Below are positions 8,659 to 17,281 of a DNA stretch of 64,000 nt, piece by piece; within the stretch, counting starts at the first letter, position 1, and each line of letters opens with the position of its first letter. This stretch comes from Gluconacetobacter takamatsuzukensis. GTDB lineage: Bacteria; Pseudomonadota; Alphaproteobacteria; Acetobacterales; Acetobacteraceae. Below the pieces are notes generated by a model. The model ran no database searches, was not told the DNA's origin, and saw nothing but the letters and a program-made list of their open reading frames with translations. Made by a program: the position numbers and the translations under genes. The stretch spans positions 1 to 64,000 of the forward strand of contig NZ_JABEQK010000010.1 of the NCBI RefSeq assembly GCF_014174275.1, read 5' to 3'.

Positions 8659-9918
8659 ATGCACAACATGACGGCTCTGGCCGGCGACGCCGCGATCTTC
8701 GTGCTGCTGCCCTGGCTGCTGTGGCGCCTGACGCAACGGGCCCTGCCCATTGCGGTCCTGCCCATCCTGATCGGCATTCTGCTGGCGGTGTGGCATGTGC
8801 CTGTCGGCAGGCTCGGCCTCCCCTCGCTCTATGGCGACGATATCGGCTGGGTGGCGGTGCTGATCCTGGCATTCACCGCAGGGCTGGAAATGTGGCAGCA
8901 CCCCGGCGAAGAAGAGGGCGCGGCGCACCGGCTGCCGCCGCAGCCGCTCGGCCGCCTGCTGGCCAGCGCGCTGGTCGCGCTGGGCGGGCCGTTCCTGATC
9001 GGCTCGTTTCTGGCCTATGAATTCTTCCTGCCGCTGCAGGGCTGGCATGCCCCGCATGCCGCGCCGTGGATCGCCGCATCGTCCATCGGGCTGTGCATGG
9101 CCGTCAGCGCGCTGCCGGTGCTGATCGGGGTGGTGCGCGAGCTGGAACCCGCGCAGCGCCCGCTGGGGCAACTGGCGCTCAAGCTCGCGGTGGTGGACGA
9201 CGCGGCGCTGTGGATCGGGCTGGCGGCACTTCAGTTCGCCGCCCGGGGCAGTGCCGCGCTGCATGGCTGGACCAGCCTGGAATTCGTGGCGGTTGCCCTG
9301 CTGGTCGGGCTGGCGGCGGCGGGAAACATGGCCTCGCGCCATTTCAGGCATCCGCCGGCCTGGGTCATCTGGGTCGCCGTGCCGGTCTATCTCGCGGCCG
9401 GTTCGTGGGCCAGCAAGCAGCTTGGGCTGCACGAACTGATCGGGGCCTATTTCGCGGGCGCGATCATGCCGCCCAGCTGGGTGCGTCGCCTGCCCATCGA
9501 ATGGGCCGGAACCTTCGCGCTGATCTGGCTGGCGCCGATGTTCTTCGGCCATAGCGGCCTGCATATCGACGGCGATGCGCTGACCTGGCCTTCCGTCCTC
9601 GCCTCGCTGGCGCTGGTGGCCATCTCGATCGTGACCAAGATTGCCGCCATCTCCCTCTGCCCGCCGGCCGCCGGGCTGACGCGCCGGCAGACATTGGGCA
9701 TCGGCGCCCTGCTGCAATGCAAGGGCCTGATGGAAATCGTCGCCGCGACCATCCTGCACCAGCAGGGCATGCTCTCCGAATTCGCCTTTGCCTCGCTGGT
9801 GGTGCTGGCCGTGATCTCGACCACCCTGACCGGCCCGATGTTCCGCGCCCTGGCCCCCCGGCTGGGCGCCCGGTCCGCCCCCACCCTGCCGACGGGGGCG
9901 GTCACGGCCAATTCCTGA
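8659..9918 (+). CDS. Cation:proton antiporter, CPA2/KefB-like
   Basis: A 419-residue integral membrane protein with about twelve hydrophobic segments, of the Na+/H+ exchanger (CPA2) superfamily. The segment GLHELIGAYFAGAIMPP resembles the conserved core of this family, and LAVVDDAALW contains the paired acidic residues expected in the ion-binding site. It should exchange a monovalent cation for protons across the inner membrane. ATG 8659 is chosen because GAGGAGACGAGCG lies directly before it. There is no C-terminal TrkA-N domain. It stands alone. Confidence 0.85.
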   Translation: MHNMTALAGDAAIFVLLPWLLWRLTQRALPIAVLPILIGILLAVWHVPVGRLGLPSLYGDDIGWVAVLILAFTAGLEMWQHPGEEEGAAHRLPPQPLGRLLASALVALGGPFLIGSFLAYEFFLPLQGWHAPHAAPWIAASSIGLCMAVSALPVLIGVVRELEPAQRPLGQLALKLAVVDDAALWIGLAALQFAARGSAALHGWTSLEFVAVALLVGLAAAGNMASRHFRHPPAWVIWVAVPVYLAAGSWASKQLGLHELIGAYFAGAIMPPSWVRRLPIEWAGTFALIWLAPMFFGHSGLHIDGDALTWPSVLASLALVAISIVTKIAAISLCPPAAGLTRRQTLGIGALLQCKGLMEIVAATILHQQGMLSEFAFASLVVLAVISTTLTGPMFRALAPRLGARSAPTLPTGAVTANS

Positions 9919-9948
9919 GCCGACTGCCCGCCCGCACGTTCGTCGCCG

Positions 9949-10842
9949 TCACGACATCGGCGGCGGCGGCGTGTCGGCGGAGGCGGGCAGCGGAATGAAC
10001 TCGTCATGATCCGCGTCGGGCAGCTTCATCCGCCCGGCCTTCCAGTCCTCGGCGGCCTGCGCCAGCCGCTCCTTCGAGGAACTGACGAAATTCCACAGCA
10101 GGAACCGCTCGCCCACGGGTTCGCCCCCCAGCACCATGGCGGCCGTCGGCACCAGCGCCCGGAACGATGAAACGTCGGGGCCCAGCACGAGCATCCGCCC
10201 CGCCGCATAATGCTGGCCGTCGATCTCGATGGCCCCGGTGGCGATATAGAGGGCCCGTTCCGAAAACGCGGTCGGGATTTCCGCCCGCGCCCCGGCCGCC
10301 AGTTCCAGATGCGCGTAGAAGAGCGGCGAATGCGTCCGCGCCGCGGCGGTCAGCCCATAGGCCTGCCCGGCGATAAGCTGCCCGCGCACGCCGCCGGCAT
10401 CCCATTGCGGCAGGTCGTCGCCCTCGTGGTGCGAGAAGGAGGGCGCGGCTTCCTCCTCGCCCTTCGGCAGCGCCACCCAGGCCTGGATGCCGTGCAGATG
10501 GTCGCCGACCGCGCGGGCTTTCTCGAACCGTTCGCTGTGGGTGATGCCGCTGCCGGCGGTCATCCAGTTGACCTCCTGCGGGCGGATCGCCTGTTCCGTC
10601 CCCAGACTGTCGCGATGCATGACCTCGCCCGAGAACAGGTAGGTGACGGTGGACAGGCCGATATGCGGATGCGGCCGCACATCGAGGCTGCGATCGACCC
10701 CGGCCGCGATATCCAGCGGCCCCATATGGTCGAAGAAGATGAAGGGCCCGACCATCCGTCGCCGCGCGAAAGGCAGCACCCGCCCCACTTCCAGCCCGCC
10801 ACCCAGAGCCCGCCGCCGCTGTTCGATCATCATTTCGATCAT
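9949..10842 (-). CDS. Pirin family protein (first of two)
   Basis: A 297-residue bicupin. The N-terminal cupin carries the metal-binding signature HPHIGLSTVTYLFSGEVMHRD near residue 58 and MTAGSGITHSE near residue 94, and the pirin C-terminal domain is present. Pirins bind iron; some have quercetinase-like activity and others act as redox-sensing cofactors, so the role here is open. The start ATG 10842 has AGGAGA eight bases upstream. A second, divergent pirin lies upstream on the same strand, separated by repeat copy A. Confidence 0.9.
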   Translation of the reverse strand: MIEMMIEQRRRALGGGLEVGRVLPFARRRMVGPFIFFDHMGPLDIAAGVDRSLDVRPHPHIGLSTVTYLFSGEVMHRDSLGTEQAIRPQEVNWMTAGSGITHSERFEKARAVGDHLHGIQAWVALPKGEEEAAPSFSHHEGDDLPQWDAGGVRGQLIAGQAYGLTAAARTHSPLFYAHLELAAGARAEIPTAFSERALYIATGAIEIDGQHYAAGRMLVLGPDVSSFRALVPTAAMVLGGEPVGERFLLWNFVSSSKERLAQAAEDWKAGRMKLPDADHDEFIPLPASADTPPPPMS

Positions 10843-10933
10843 CGCATTTTCTCCTTTTCCTGAGCTTGCGTCACCGCCCGGAATGCCGGGTCACACCAAT
10901 GCGCCGAGAGGCTGACGCCCGGGGGGCGTCCCG

Positions 10934-10984
10934 ACAAGGGCTTTGCCCTTGACCCACCAAAGGGCAGTCGCCCTTTGGAAACCC
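10934..10984 (+). repeat. Twin stem-loop intergenic repeat, copy A
   Basis: Two adjacent hairpins: CAAGGGC/GCCCTTG around TTT, then CCAAAGGGC/GCCCTTTGG around AGTC, followed by AAACCC. The same unit occurs at 37992 and 62208. Stems are identical in all copies, while the second loop differs (AGTC here, GAA in copy B). It lies between the two pirin genes. Confidence 0.85.
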
Positions 10985-11012
10985 ATTCGTATTGGGGTGC
11001 AGCGCCCTGGCC

Positions 11013-11882
11013 TCAGCCGGCAATCCCGCCGAAACGCCCGCTGTTGAAATCCTCGATCGCCTGGCGGATCTCGTCCTGCGTGTTCATCACGAAGGGGCCG
11101 TATCCGGCGATCGGCTCGTTCAGCGGCGCGCCGGTCAGGACGAGAAAACTCGCCTCTTCCGTCGCCTGTAGCGTCACCTCCGTTCCCTCCCGGCCCAGCA
11201 GGGCGAATTGTGCACTCCCCAGTTCCGTACCACCGTTCACAATCAGGCGTCCTTCCAGCGAGACGATGGCCGTGCTGTGCCCGGCGGGCAGGTCCAGCGT
11301 GACCTGCGCGCCGGCATGCAGCACGCCGTCCCAGACATTCAGCGGCGAGAAGACCCGCGCTGGCCCGTGCCGGCCCCGGTAGTCGCCGGCGATGACGCGC
11401 AGCCGCCCGGCCTGGTCGGGAAGGTCGACAGCCGGAATATCGGCCGCGCGCAGCGTCTGGTAGCCCGCCGGTGCGCCCTTGTCGGCGGCCGGCAGGTTCA
11501 CCCACAATTGCACCATCCGGAACGGACCGCCCGCCCGCGCATAGGCGGGGGAATGGAATTCCTGGTGCTGGATGCCGTTGCCCGCCGTCATCCACTGCAC
11601 GTCGCCCGGCCCGATCACGCCGCCGCCGCCCGAGGAATCGCGGTGCTCCACCTCGCCGTCATAGACGATCGTGACCGTCTCGAACCCCTTGTGCGGATGC
11701 TCGCCGACGCCGCGCCGGGCGTCGGTCGGACCGAACACATGCGGCCCGGCATAATCGAGCAGCAGGAACGGGCTGAGATGCGCGCCGAAATCGCTGTAGG
11801 AAAACAGGGAGCGGACGGGAAAACCGTCCCCCACCCAATGGCCGCGGTCATTGCCGTAGCGGCCCAGAACCTTCTTCTGCAT
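11013..11882 (-). CDS. Pirin family protein (second of two)
   Basis: A 289-residue bicupin distinct from the neighbouring pirin. The N-terminal metal site is HPHKGFETVTIVYDGEVEHRD and the second conserved block is MTAGNGIQHQEF. Both cupin domains are present. The start is placed at ATG 11882 because GGGAG lies seven bases before it; an in-frame ATG at 11888 is too close to that site. A LysR gene is divergent, 119 bases away, and may regulate it, as seen for other pirin/LysR pairs. Confidence 0.9.
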   Translation of the reverse strand: MQKKVLGRYGNDRGHWVGDGFPVRSLFSYSDFGAHLSPFLLLDYAGPHVFGPTDARRGVGEHPHKGFETVTIVYDGEVEHRDSSGGGGVIGPGDVQWMTAGNGIQHQEFHSPAYARAGGPFRMVQLWVNLPAADKGAPAGYQTLRAADIPAVDLPDQAGRLRVIAGDYRGRHGPARVFSPLNVWDGVLHAGAQVTLDLPAGHSTAIVSLEGRLIVNGGTELGSAQFALLGREGTEVTLQATEEASFLVLTGAPLNEPIAGYGPFVMNTQDEIRQAIEDFNSGRFGGIAG

Positions 11883-12001
11883 TGCCATGCTCCCTATCAG
11901 GCGGGCCCCGACAGCGGCGCCCTTGCATGAGGGGAAGATGGGCCCTTCCGCCCGTCGCATGAAGATTGCTCCATCGGACGGTGCGTTCTATCCATGAGAC
12001 G

Positions 12002-12922
12002 ATGAAGGACCTCAACGACCTTTATTATTTCGTGCAGGTGGTGCGTCACGGCGGCTTCACGCGCGCGGCACGGGCCACCGGGCTTCAGAAATCGCTCCTC
12101 AGCCGGCGGGTCCGACTGCTGGAAGAGCGGCTGGATACGGTGCTGCTCCAGCGTTCCTCGCGCCATTTCTCGGTGACCGAGGCCGGGCGGGGGTTCTACG
12201 AACGCTGCGTGACCGTGTTGCAGGAGGCCGACGCGGCGGAGCAATCGATCGCCCAGCTTCATGCCGAACCGTGCGGGGTCATCCGGCTCAGCTGCCCCGT
12301 GGCGCTGCTGACCTTCCAGTTCGGCGCGCTGCTGGCCCGCTTCATCATGCGCTATCCGGCCGTGACGCTCGACCTGGAGAGCACCAACCGGCGGGTGGAC
12401 CTGCTGGAGGAACGGTTCGACCTTGCCGTTCGCGTGCGCTTCCCGCCGCTGCAATCGGAAAACCTTGTCATGCGCGTGCTCGACACCAGCACGCAGTGCC
12501 TGGTGGCCGCCCCGTCCTTGATCGCGGGTCCCCTCGCCTCGCCGGCCGATCTGAACACGCTGCCGAGCCTCGATTCCAGCACCGCCCCCGCCAGCCATTC
12601 CTGGAATCTGGAAAGCGCGGACGGCCAGAAAGCCACGATCTTCCACGAACCCCGGCTGGCGACGGACGACATGGCCGTGCTGCGCGAGGCCGCGCTGGCC
12701 GGCGCGGGCATCGTCCAGCTTCCGACCATGATGGTGTGGCGGGATATCAGGGAAGGCCGCCTGATCCAGGTTCTGCCCGACTGGCGGCCGCGCGCCGGGA
12801 TCGTGCATGCCGTCTTCCCCTCCCGCCGGGGGCTTTCCCCCGGCGGGCGCGCACTGGTCGATTTCCTGGCGGCGGAATGCGCGGCCCAGCGGCAGGACGC
12901 GTCACGGATTCTGGAAACCTGA
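12002..12922 (+). CDS. LysR-family transcriptional regulator
   Basis: A 306-residue LysR-type regulator beginning MKDLNDLYYFVQVVRHGGF, with the helix-turn-helix at about residues 18-38 (ARATGLQKSLLSRRV) and a normal effector-binding domain (RLSCPVALLTFQFG, DLESTNRRVDLLEERFDLAVRV). It is divergent from the second pirin gene; pirin genes next to LysR genes are frequent in proteobacteria, so that gene is the likely target. ATG 12002 is the family-typical start. Confidence 0.9.
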   Translation: MKDLNDLYYFVQVVRHGGFTRAARATGLQKSLLSRRVRLLEERLDTVLLQRSSRHFSVTEAGRGFYERCVTVLQEADAAEQSIAQLHAEPCGVIRLSCPVALLTFQFGALLARFIMRYPAVTLDLESTNRRVDLLEERFDLAVRVRFPPLQSENLVMRVLDTSTQCLVAAPSLIAGPLASPADLNTLPSLDSSTAPASHSWNLESADGQKATIFHEPRLATDDMAVLREAALAGAGIVQLPTMMVWRDIREGRLIQVLPDWRPRAGIVHAVFPSRRGLSPGGRALVDFLAAECAAQRQDASRILET

Positions 12923-13057
12923 CAGATGGACCGTTACGGGCGCTGGGGGGAACCATTGGTAGCAGACAATCGTAATCGGCATTCTGTGTGCTGACTGTCT
13001 CTCTATTTCCGCATTTCGAACAGACTCCCGCTCGCTTCCCTCATCGGTTCGATCTGC

Positions 13058-13363
13058 GTGGGCTGCCTGCATGGACTCTATAATATCCTTGCTGAACATT
13101 TTTTATTTTGCGTGGTGACGGTGCTCTGTCTGATTTATACGTTCTTCGCGATCATGCAGAATGACGGAAGAGACGATACGACACCCAACGGGGTAAAACT
13201 GTTTTACGCGGCCTTCATGATGATATCCCTGATATCGGCCTGTCTTTCCCCTGAACTCCATATGCGCATATTGAACATGGTTCCCATTTCCTCCTATTCC
13301 GTTTTTTTATTGTCCGGATATTTGACCCGGCGCGCCGCGATGCGCATTGCGGCGGGTCGCTAA
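13058..13363 (+). CDS. Small membrane protein of unknown function
   Basis: A 101-residue protein with about three hydrophobic segments (HFLFCVVTVLCLIYTFF, FYAAFMMISLISACL and SYSVFLLSGYL). I do not recognise it. The only available early start is GTG 13058, with no clear ribosome binding site, so the N-terminus is uncertain. The DNA is visibly AT-richer than its surroundings. The stop codon overlaps the next start as TAATG, which supports real, coupled translation. Confidence 0.5.
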   Translation: MGCLHGLYNILAEHFLFCVVTVLCLIYTFFAIMQNDGRDDTTPNGVKLFYAAFMMISLISACLSPELHMRILNMVPISSYSVFLLSGYLTRRAAMRIAAGR

Positions 13364-13776
13364 TGGCCGGCCGGAAAAGGCATGGTCTTGCCGCGATCAT
13401 CCTGTGCGCCCTGTCGGCCGGGTGTGTGGACGATGACCGGAGCCAGGGCGAACTGCATGCCGCCGTCTCGCACTGCCTTGCCCGCTATCCGTTCCGGAAG
13501 GGAACCGCCTATGACCGGTTCACCTGCATTACCGGCGCCCATCTCAAATCCGGCCCGAACGCGGTCGGCGTCAATTACGACCTGATTTCGCAGATCGACA
13601 TGGCGTCCCTGCGCATCGGCCTGGATGTCGACACCGGCACCCTGAGCGTGCCGGAAGCCGAGAGGGAACTGCACTGGGTCACGACCAAGGCCCAGGAACA
13701 GGCAGCCCGGCGATCGAACCCCGATTACGCAATCACGACGCAGCCCCGCCAGGACGGCAAGGGGCCCCATCCCTGA
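13363..13776 (+). CDS. Predicted lipoprotein of unknown function
   Basis: A 137-residue protein with a short basic start (MAGRKRHG), a hydrophobic stretch and the lipobox LSAGC, so it should be lipidated at Cys21 and anchored on the periplasmic side of an envelope membrane. The mature part is polar and contains two more cysteines that could pair. Its ATG overlaps the stop of the membrane-protein gene upstream (TAATG), so the two probably form an operon and may act together. No family is recognised. Confidence 0.6.
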   Translation: MAGRKRHGLAAIILCALSAGCVDDDRSQGELHAAVSHCLARYPFRKGTAYDRFTCITGAHLKSGPNAVGVNYDLISQIDMASLRIGLDVDTGTLSVPEAERELHWVTTKAQEQAARRSNPDYAITTQPRQDGKGPHP

Positions 13777-13855
13777 TCGGTTCCGCCCCGCCCGTCCGGC
13801 ACGCCGCTGCCGAACCGACGGCGCGGACAATAGCTCCCTCGCCAGAGGGCTCCGT

Positions 13856-14455
13856 TCACTGAGGCCGGGAAGTGATGACCGGGCCCGAAGATTTCGCATC
13901 GGGATTGAGAATCGCCGCCCCGGATTGCGGCGAATAGGTGCCCGATGTCGACTGGTTCGGCGTGACGGGCGGATGGAACGCCGAAACGGGGCCGAAGATA
14001 CCGCCGGCGGACGATTTCATCGTGCCTTCGGGCTGGCGGGCACATCCACGGGTGATGATGGAACAGATGCCGTCCGTTCCCACCAGTTCGTCGTTATCGC
14101 CGGTATAATGCACGTCCGACACCCGGTCATGGTCCAGGCGGATCACGGCCGTGCAGGTCGTGCCGCCGCCACCGCCGAACTGCGAGATCGTGGTCATGAT
14201 GTCGCCCACCGGAATCAGCGTCGAACCGCCGTAATTCGGCTGCGCGTGCGTGCCGGAATAGATGAAGATCTGGGTCGTATCGTTCAGTTGCTTGGTGGCG
14301 GCCGGAAGCCCGGCGCAGGCCTGGAGATCGTAGGACGTCATCCCGATCATGGTGATCTGCGCCTTGTGAGCCGCCCGGGAATCCAGATATCCGCACCCGC
14401 TCAGGCCGAGAGAGAGCGAGGAGACCGCGAGCAGACACAGAGTGCGACAGTTCAT
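13856..14455 (-). CDS. Predicted lipoprotein with Gly-rich segment
   Basis: A 199-residue protein starting MNCRTLCLLAVSSLSLGLSGC, a clear lipoprotein signal with the cleavage Cys at 21. The mature part (KAQITMIGMTSYDLQACAGLP) resembles the small SmpA/OmlA-like envelope lipoproteins that begin with an L-x-G-M-T motif, but the match is weak. A Gly-rich run (FGGGGGTT) sits mid-protein and the tail is low-complexity Pro/Ser/Thr. The start at ATG 14455 follows AGGA closely. It is convergent with the lipoprotein gene at 13363. Confidence 0.65.
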   Translation of the reverse strand: MNCRTLCLLAVSSLSLGLSGCGYLDSRAAHKAQITMIGMTSYDLQACAGLPAATKQLNDTTQIFIYSGTHAQPNYGGSTLIPVGDIMTTISQFGGGGGTTCTAVIRLDHDRVSDVHYTGDNDELVGTDGICSIITRGCARQPEGTMKSSAGGIFGPVSAFHPPVTPNQSTSGTYSPQSGAAILNPDAKSSGPVITSRPQ

Positions 14456-14842
14456 TCCTGGATTATCCCCACAGATCGATCGGAACGCGCCCGGCACGGC
14501 GCATCTGTCCGACAAACCTAGTGTGCTCTTTCCCGTCGATGCAAGGCCCAAACCGGGCACAAAATGTCTCTTCGCCAATGAAACACATCGTTACGGGAAT
14601 TATGGCTATATCATGACGGGCCAATGGGCCAATATCTTAACGAAAACATTACATCTTTACTTCGCCATTGCCTTCCGTGCCCCACACTATCATCATGGAA
14701 CCTATCGTCAGCCAAGGAGGTTATCCGTTACGGACCGGCAGACCGGGCCCGCCGCCCCACACGCCGCCTCCGCGCCACACCGTCCGGCATCGCGGGCCGG
14801 CCTGCGCAACCGTATCGGAAATCCAGGGAGAATCTGCCGCCC
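14456..14842. other. Divergent promoter region between two lipoprotein genes
   Basis: Nearly 390 bases lie between oppositely oriented lipoprotein genes. The middle (about 14570-14710) is AT-richer than the flanks and must hold promoters in both directions. I see no clear operator dyad or RNA gene in it. Confidence 0.4.
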
Positions 14843-15394
14843 ATGTCGTTCATGCCGTTCCTGTCCCGTCACCAATCGCGTGCCCTGCCCCCTCTGATGG
14901 CGGCCCTTCTCGCCCTTGGTGCCTGCACGATGGCCCAGCCGCCCGCGCCGCCCCTACCTCCCCTGCAGAAAGCCCCGGTCCTGACAACCGCCGACACCGA
15001 TTTCGTGCAGAAGCTCAACGACATGGACCTGACCCAGATCGCCCTGGCCAAGAGCGCCCAGACCAACGCTGCCCGCAATGACATCGCGACCCTCGGCGCG
15101 ACCATCGTCAAGGACCTGACAGGCAACCAGACCAAGCTGACCACCCTGGTCTCGGCCCACGCCATCACCCTGGCCGCCAAGCCCTCCACCGAAAACCAGA
15201 AGACCATCGACCGGATCCAGCACCTCCACGGCACAAGTTTCGACCGCAGCTACCTCCGCGCCCTGTCCCGCAACGCCACCAAGATGAAACCGGTCCTCGA
15301 AACCGAAATCGCCACGTCCAAGAACGCCGACCTGGTCAAGCTCGCCACCGACACCAAGACCATGCTCGCCACCTACGCGGCGCAGCTGAAATAG
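14843..15394 (+). CDS. DUF4142 family lipoprotein
   Basis: A 183-residue protein. After a signal segment ending ALGAC (lipidation Cys near residue 28) and a Pro-rich linker, the mature region matches DUF4142, a ferritin-like four-helix domain of unknown function (DTDFVQKLNDMDLTQIALAKSAQ, then TLGATIVKDLTGNQTKL). ATG 14843 gives the best signal peptide; ATG 14852 is an alternative. These proteins often occur in stress-responsive envelope loci. There is no operon partner. Confidence 0.75.
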   Translation: MSFMPFLSRHQSRALPPLMAALLALGACTMAQPPAPPLPPLQKAPVLTTADTDFVQKLNDMDLTQIALAKSAQTNAARNDIATLGATIVKDLTGNQTKLTTLVSAHAITLAAKPSTENQKTIDRIQHLHGTSFDRSYLRALSRNATKMKPVLETEIATSKNADLVKLATDTKTMLATYAAQLK

Positions 15395-15497
15395 GCTCTC
15401 CCTCCGGCGACCAGGGCGCCGGCACCGCTGGCCGCGTGCCCGGCCGGAGCCCCATTTTCCCAGGTCGATCAGGCGGGGCGACCTTGCAGGCAGCCTC

Positions 15498-16475
15498 TTA
15501 CCTCATGTCCCGTACGCATCGAAACCCGACATTCGAACTGGCGCTGTCCGGGGTCTGCTTCGTTCGGGCGGCGACGCGGTAGCGATTGCAGTAGCTCTCG
15601 TGGCAGAGATAGGACCCGCCGCGCATGACCCGGGCCCACCCGTCCATCGGCCCGACCGGATTGCGCGATGTCGCATGCCGATGGTGATCGGGGCTGAACC
15701 AGTCGGCACACCATTCCCAAACATTCCCGGACATTTCATAAAGCCCGAACCCATTGGGCGGGAACGCTTTCACGGGGCAAATACCGACATAGCCATCCTG
15801 CGCCAGGTTCAGCGTCGGAAACTGCCCCTGCCATATGTTGCACATATGAGTGCCCCCCGGCGTCAGTTCCGAGCCCCAGGGATACATCGCCTGATCGAGG
15901 CCGCCCCGCGCGGCATATTCCCATTCGGCCTCGGTCGGCAGGCGCTTTCCGGCCCATTCGGCATAGGCCTGTGCATCGTTCCACGAAACATGGACCACCG
16001 GGCAGGTCCCGCGATCCTCGATCGTGCTGCCGGGCCCCTGCGGCTGTCGCCAGTGCGCGCCATCGACCCTGCACCACCACGGTGTGGCATCGGCACGGCG
16101 CGCCGACGCCGCCAGCGCGGGCGGCAGGTCGCCCGCGAAGACAAACGACCAGCCGAGCATTTCCGCCTCGGTGCGATAACCGGTTGCGAGCACGAAATGC
16201 GTGAAAGCCGCATTCGTTACTGCCGTCGCATCGATCAGGAACGGATCGACCTCCACGACACGCACGGGCCCCTCTCCATCCGCCGGGAATCCACTTCGAT
16301 CGTCCGTACCCATGCGAAAGGCACCGCCCGCCAAGGCAACCATGCCGTCCGTCGCGCCGCGAACGGCCTTCGGTCTTGCCTGCGCGTGCAGGCGCGACGA
16401 CAGCAATCGTTCCGCACGCAGGCGGCTGGGCACGCAACAAGCCGACAGTTCGACGGGTCGCAGCTTATCCGTCAC
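15498..16475 (-). CDS. Formylglycine-generating enzyme (SUMF1/FGE-sulfatase family)
   Basis: A 325-residue FGE-like protein that should oxidise the active-site cysteine of sulfatases to formylglycine. The family pattern is complete: MVALAGGAFRMGTD, PVVHVSWNDAQAYAEWAGKRLPTEAEWEYAARGG, EMSGNVWEWCADWF and GFRCV. The two copper-binding, catalytic cysteines are present as CHESYC (about Cys291 and Cys296), which separates true FGEs from Cys-less paralogues. The start is GTG 16475, overlapping the stop of the parvulin gene upstream as GTGA, so the two are translationally coupled. The divergently encoded sulfatase at 17282 is the obvious client. Confidence 0.88.
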   Translation of the reverse strand: MTDKLRPVELSACCVPSRLRAERLLSSRLHAQARPKAVRGATDGMVALAGGAFRMGTDDRSGFPADGEGPVRVVEVDPFLIDATAVTNAAFTHFVLATGYRTEAEMLGWSFVFAGDLPPALAASARRADATPWWCRVDGAHWRQPQGPGSTIEDRGTCPVVHVSWNDAQAYAEWAGKRLPTEAEWEYAARGGLDQAMYPWGSELTPGGTHMCNIWQGQFPTLNLAQDGYVGICPVKAFPPNGFGLYEMSGNVWEWCADWFSPDHHRHATSRNPVGPMDGWARVMRGGSYLCHESYCNRYRVAARTKQTPDSASSNVGFRCVRDMR

Positions 16476-17227
16476 GGTGCAATGCCCTGCACGCATGCAA
16501 CAGCCCGTCGTGCGCGCAGCCAGTCGTCCATCGCCTGTTCCTGCTGCTGATGGTCCAGTGCTTCGGCGAGGGCCGCGCGGCACACATCGAACGGTTGTCT
16601 TACCGGCGGAATAATGCGGTGCACGGTCACGATATGAACGCCGAAAACAGTACGAAATGGCGGGCTGATCCCCGACTCCCGAAGGCCGAACAGCACGGTG
16701 TCGAAGCCGGGGACCATGTCGCCCGGCTCCACGACGCCCAGCGCGCCGCCATCGTCGGGACAATCCGAATAGCGAGCAGCCAGAACGTCAAATCGTTCGC
16801 CCTGCATCAGCCGGTCGAAAATCGCCGCCATGAGGCCGAACGCCCCCGTTGCATCACCGTCGGGCTCGACATGGCGGACGATATGCGCGGCCGACACCTT
16901 GCGGGGGGAAAGGCTCGCCGGGTGGCGCCGGTCGTACGCCGCGCGAACGGCCGATAGACCGATTTCCGGCAAATCCCGAAACAAGCGGTTGCGGAACATT
17001 CCGATATGCCCGTCCGTCAGATCGGATAGCGCGGTTGCCGTAAACGCGGCGGCAGCCTCGCGCACAAGCGTCTGCTCGATCAGATTTTCCGTCGCCCAAA
17101 GCCGGACCTGTCGTTCCCGTTCTTCCGGCGGAAGGGTGGGATCTTCCCCGGCGAACGCCGCGCGCAGGCGTGCCGCCTCGCGAAAAAGCGCCGCTTCGTC
17201 GATGGGAATCCCATTGACAGAAATCAT
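16472..17227 (-). CDS. PpiC-type (parvulin) peptidylprolyl isomerase, NifM-like
   Basis: A 251-residue protein with an alpha-helical N-terminal part and a parvulin domain at about residues 120-215 (KVSAAHIVRHVE, AARYSDCPDDGGALGVVEPGDMVPGFD, VFGVHIVTVHRI). It starts MISVNGIPIDEAAL and has no signal peptide, so it should act in the cytoplasm, like NifM, rather than in the periplasm like SurA. The FGE start codon overlaps its stop. Because FGE must modify the sulfatase before Tat export, a cytoplasmic prolyl isomerase helping sulfatase folding or presentation is a reasonable inference. Confidence 0.8.
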   Translation of the reverse strand: MISVNGIPIDEAALFREAARLRAAFAGEDPTLPPEERERQVRLWATENLIEQTLVREAAAAFTATALSDLTDGHIGMFRNRLFRDLPEIGLSAVRAAYDRRHPASLSPRKVSAAHIVRHVEPDGDATGAFGLMAAIFDRLMQGERFDVLAARYSDCPDDGGALGVVEPGDMVPGFDTVLFGLRESGISPPFRTVFGVHIVTVHRIIPPVRQPFDVCRAALAEALDHQQQEQAMDDWLRARRAVACVQGIAP

Positions 17228-17281
17228 TTTGAGGCAGATCCAAAAGCTTGACCAAACAGACAATAAACAGGGTTTGTGCCG

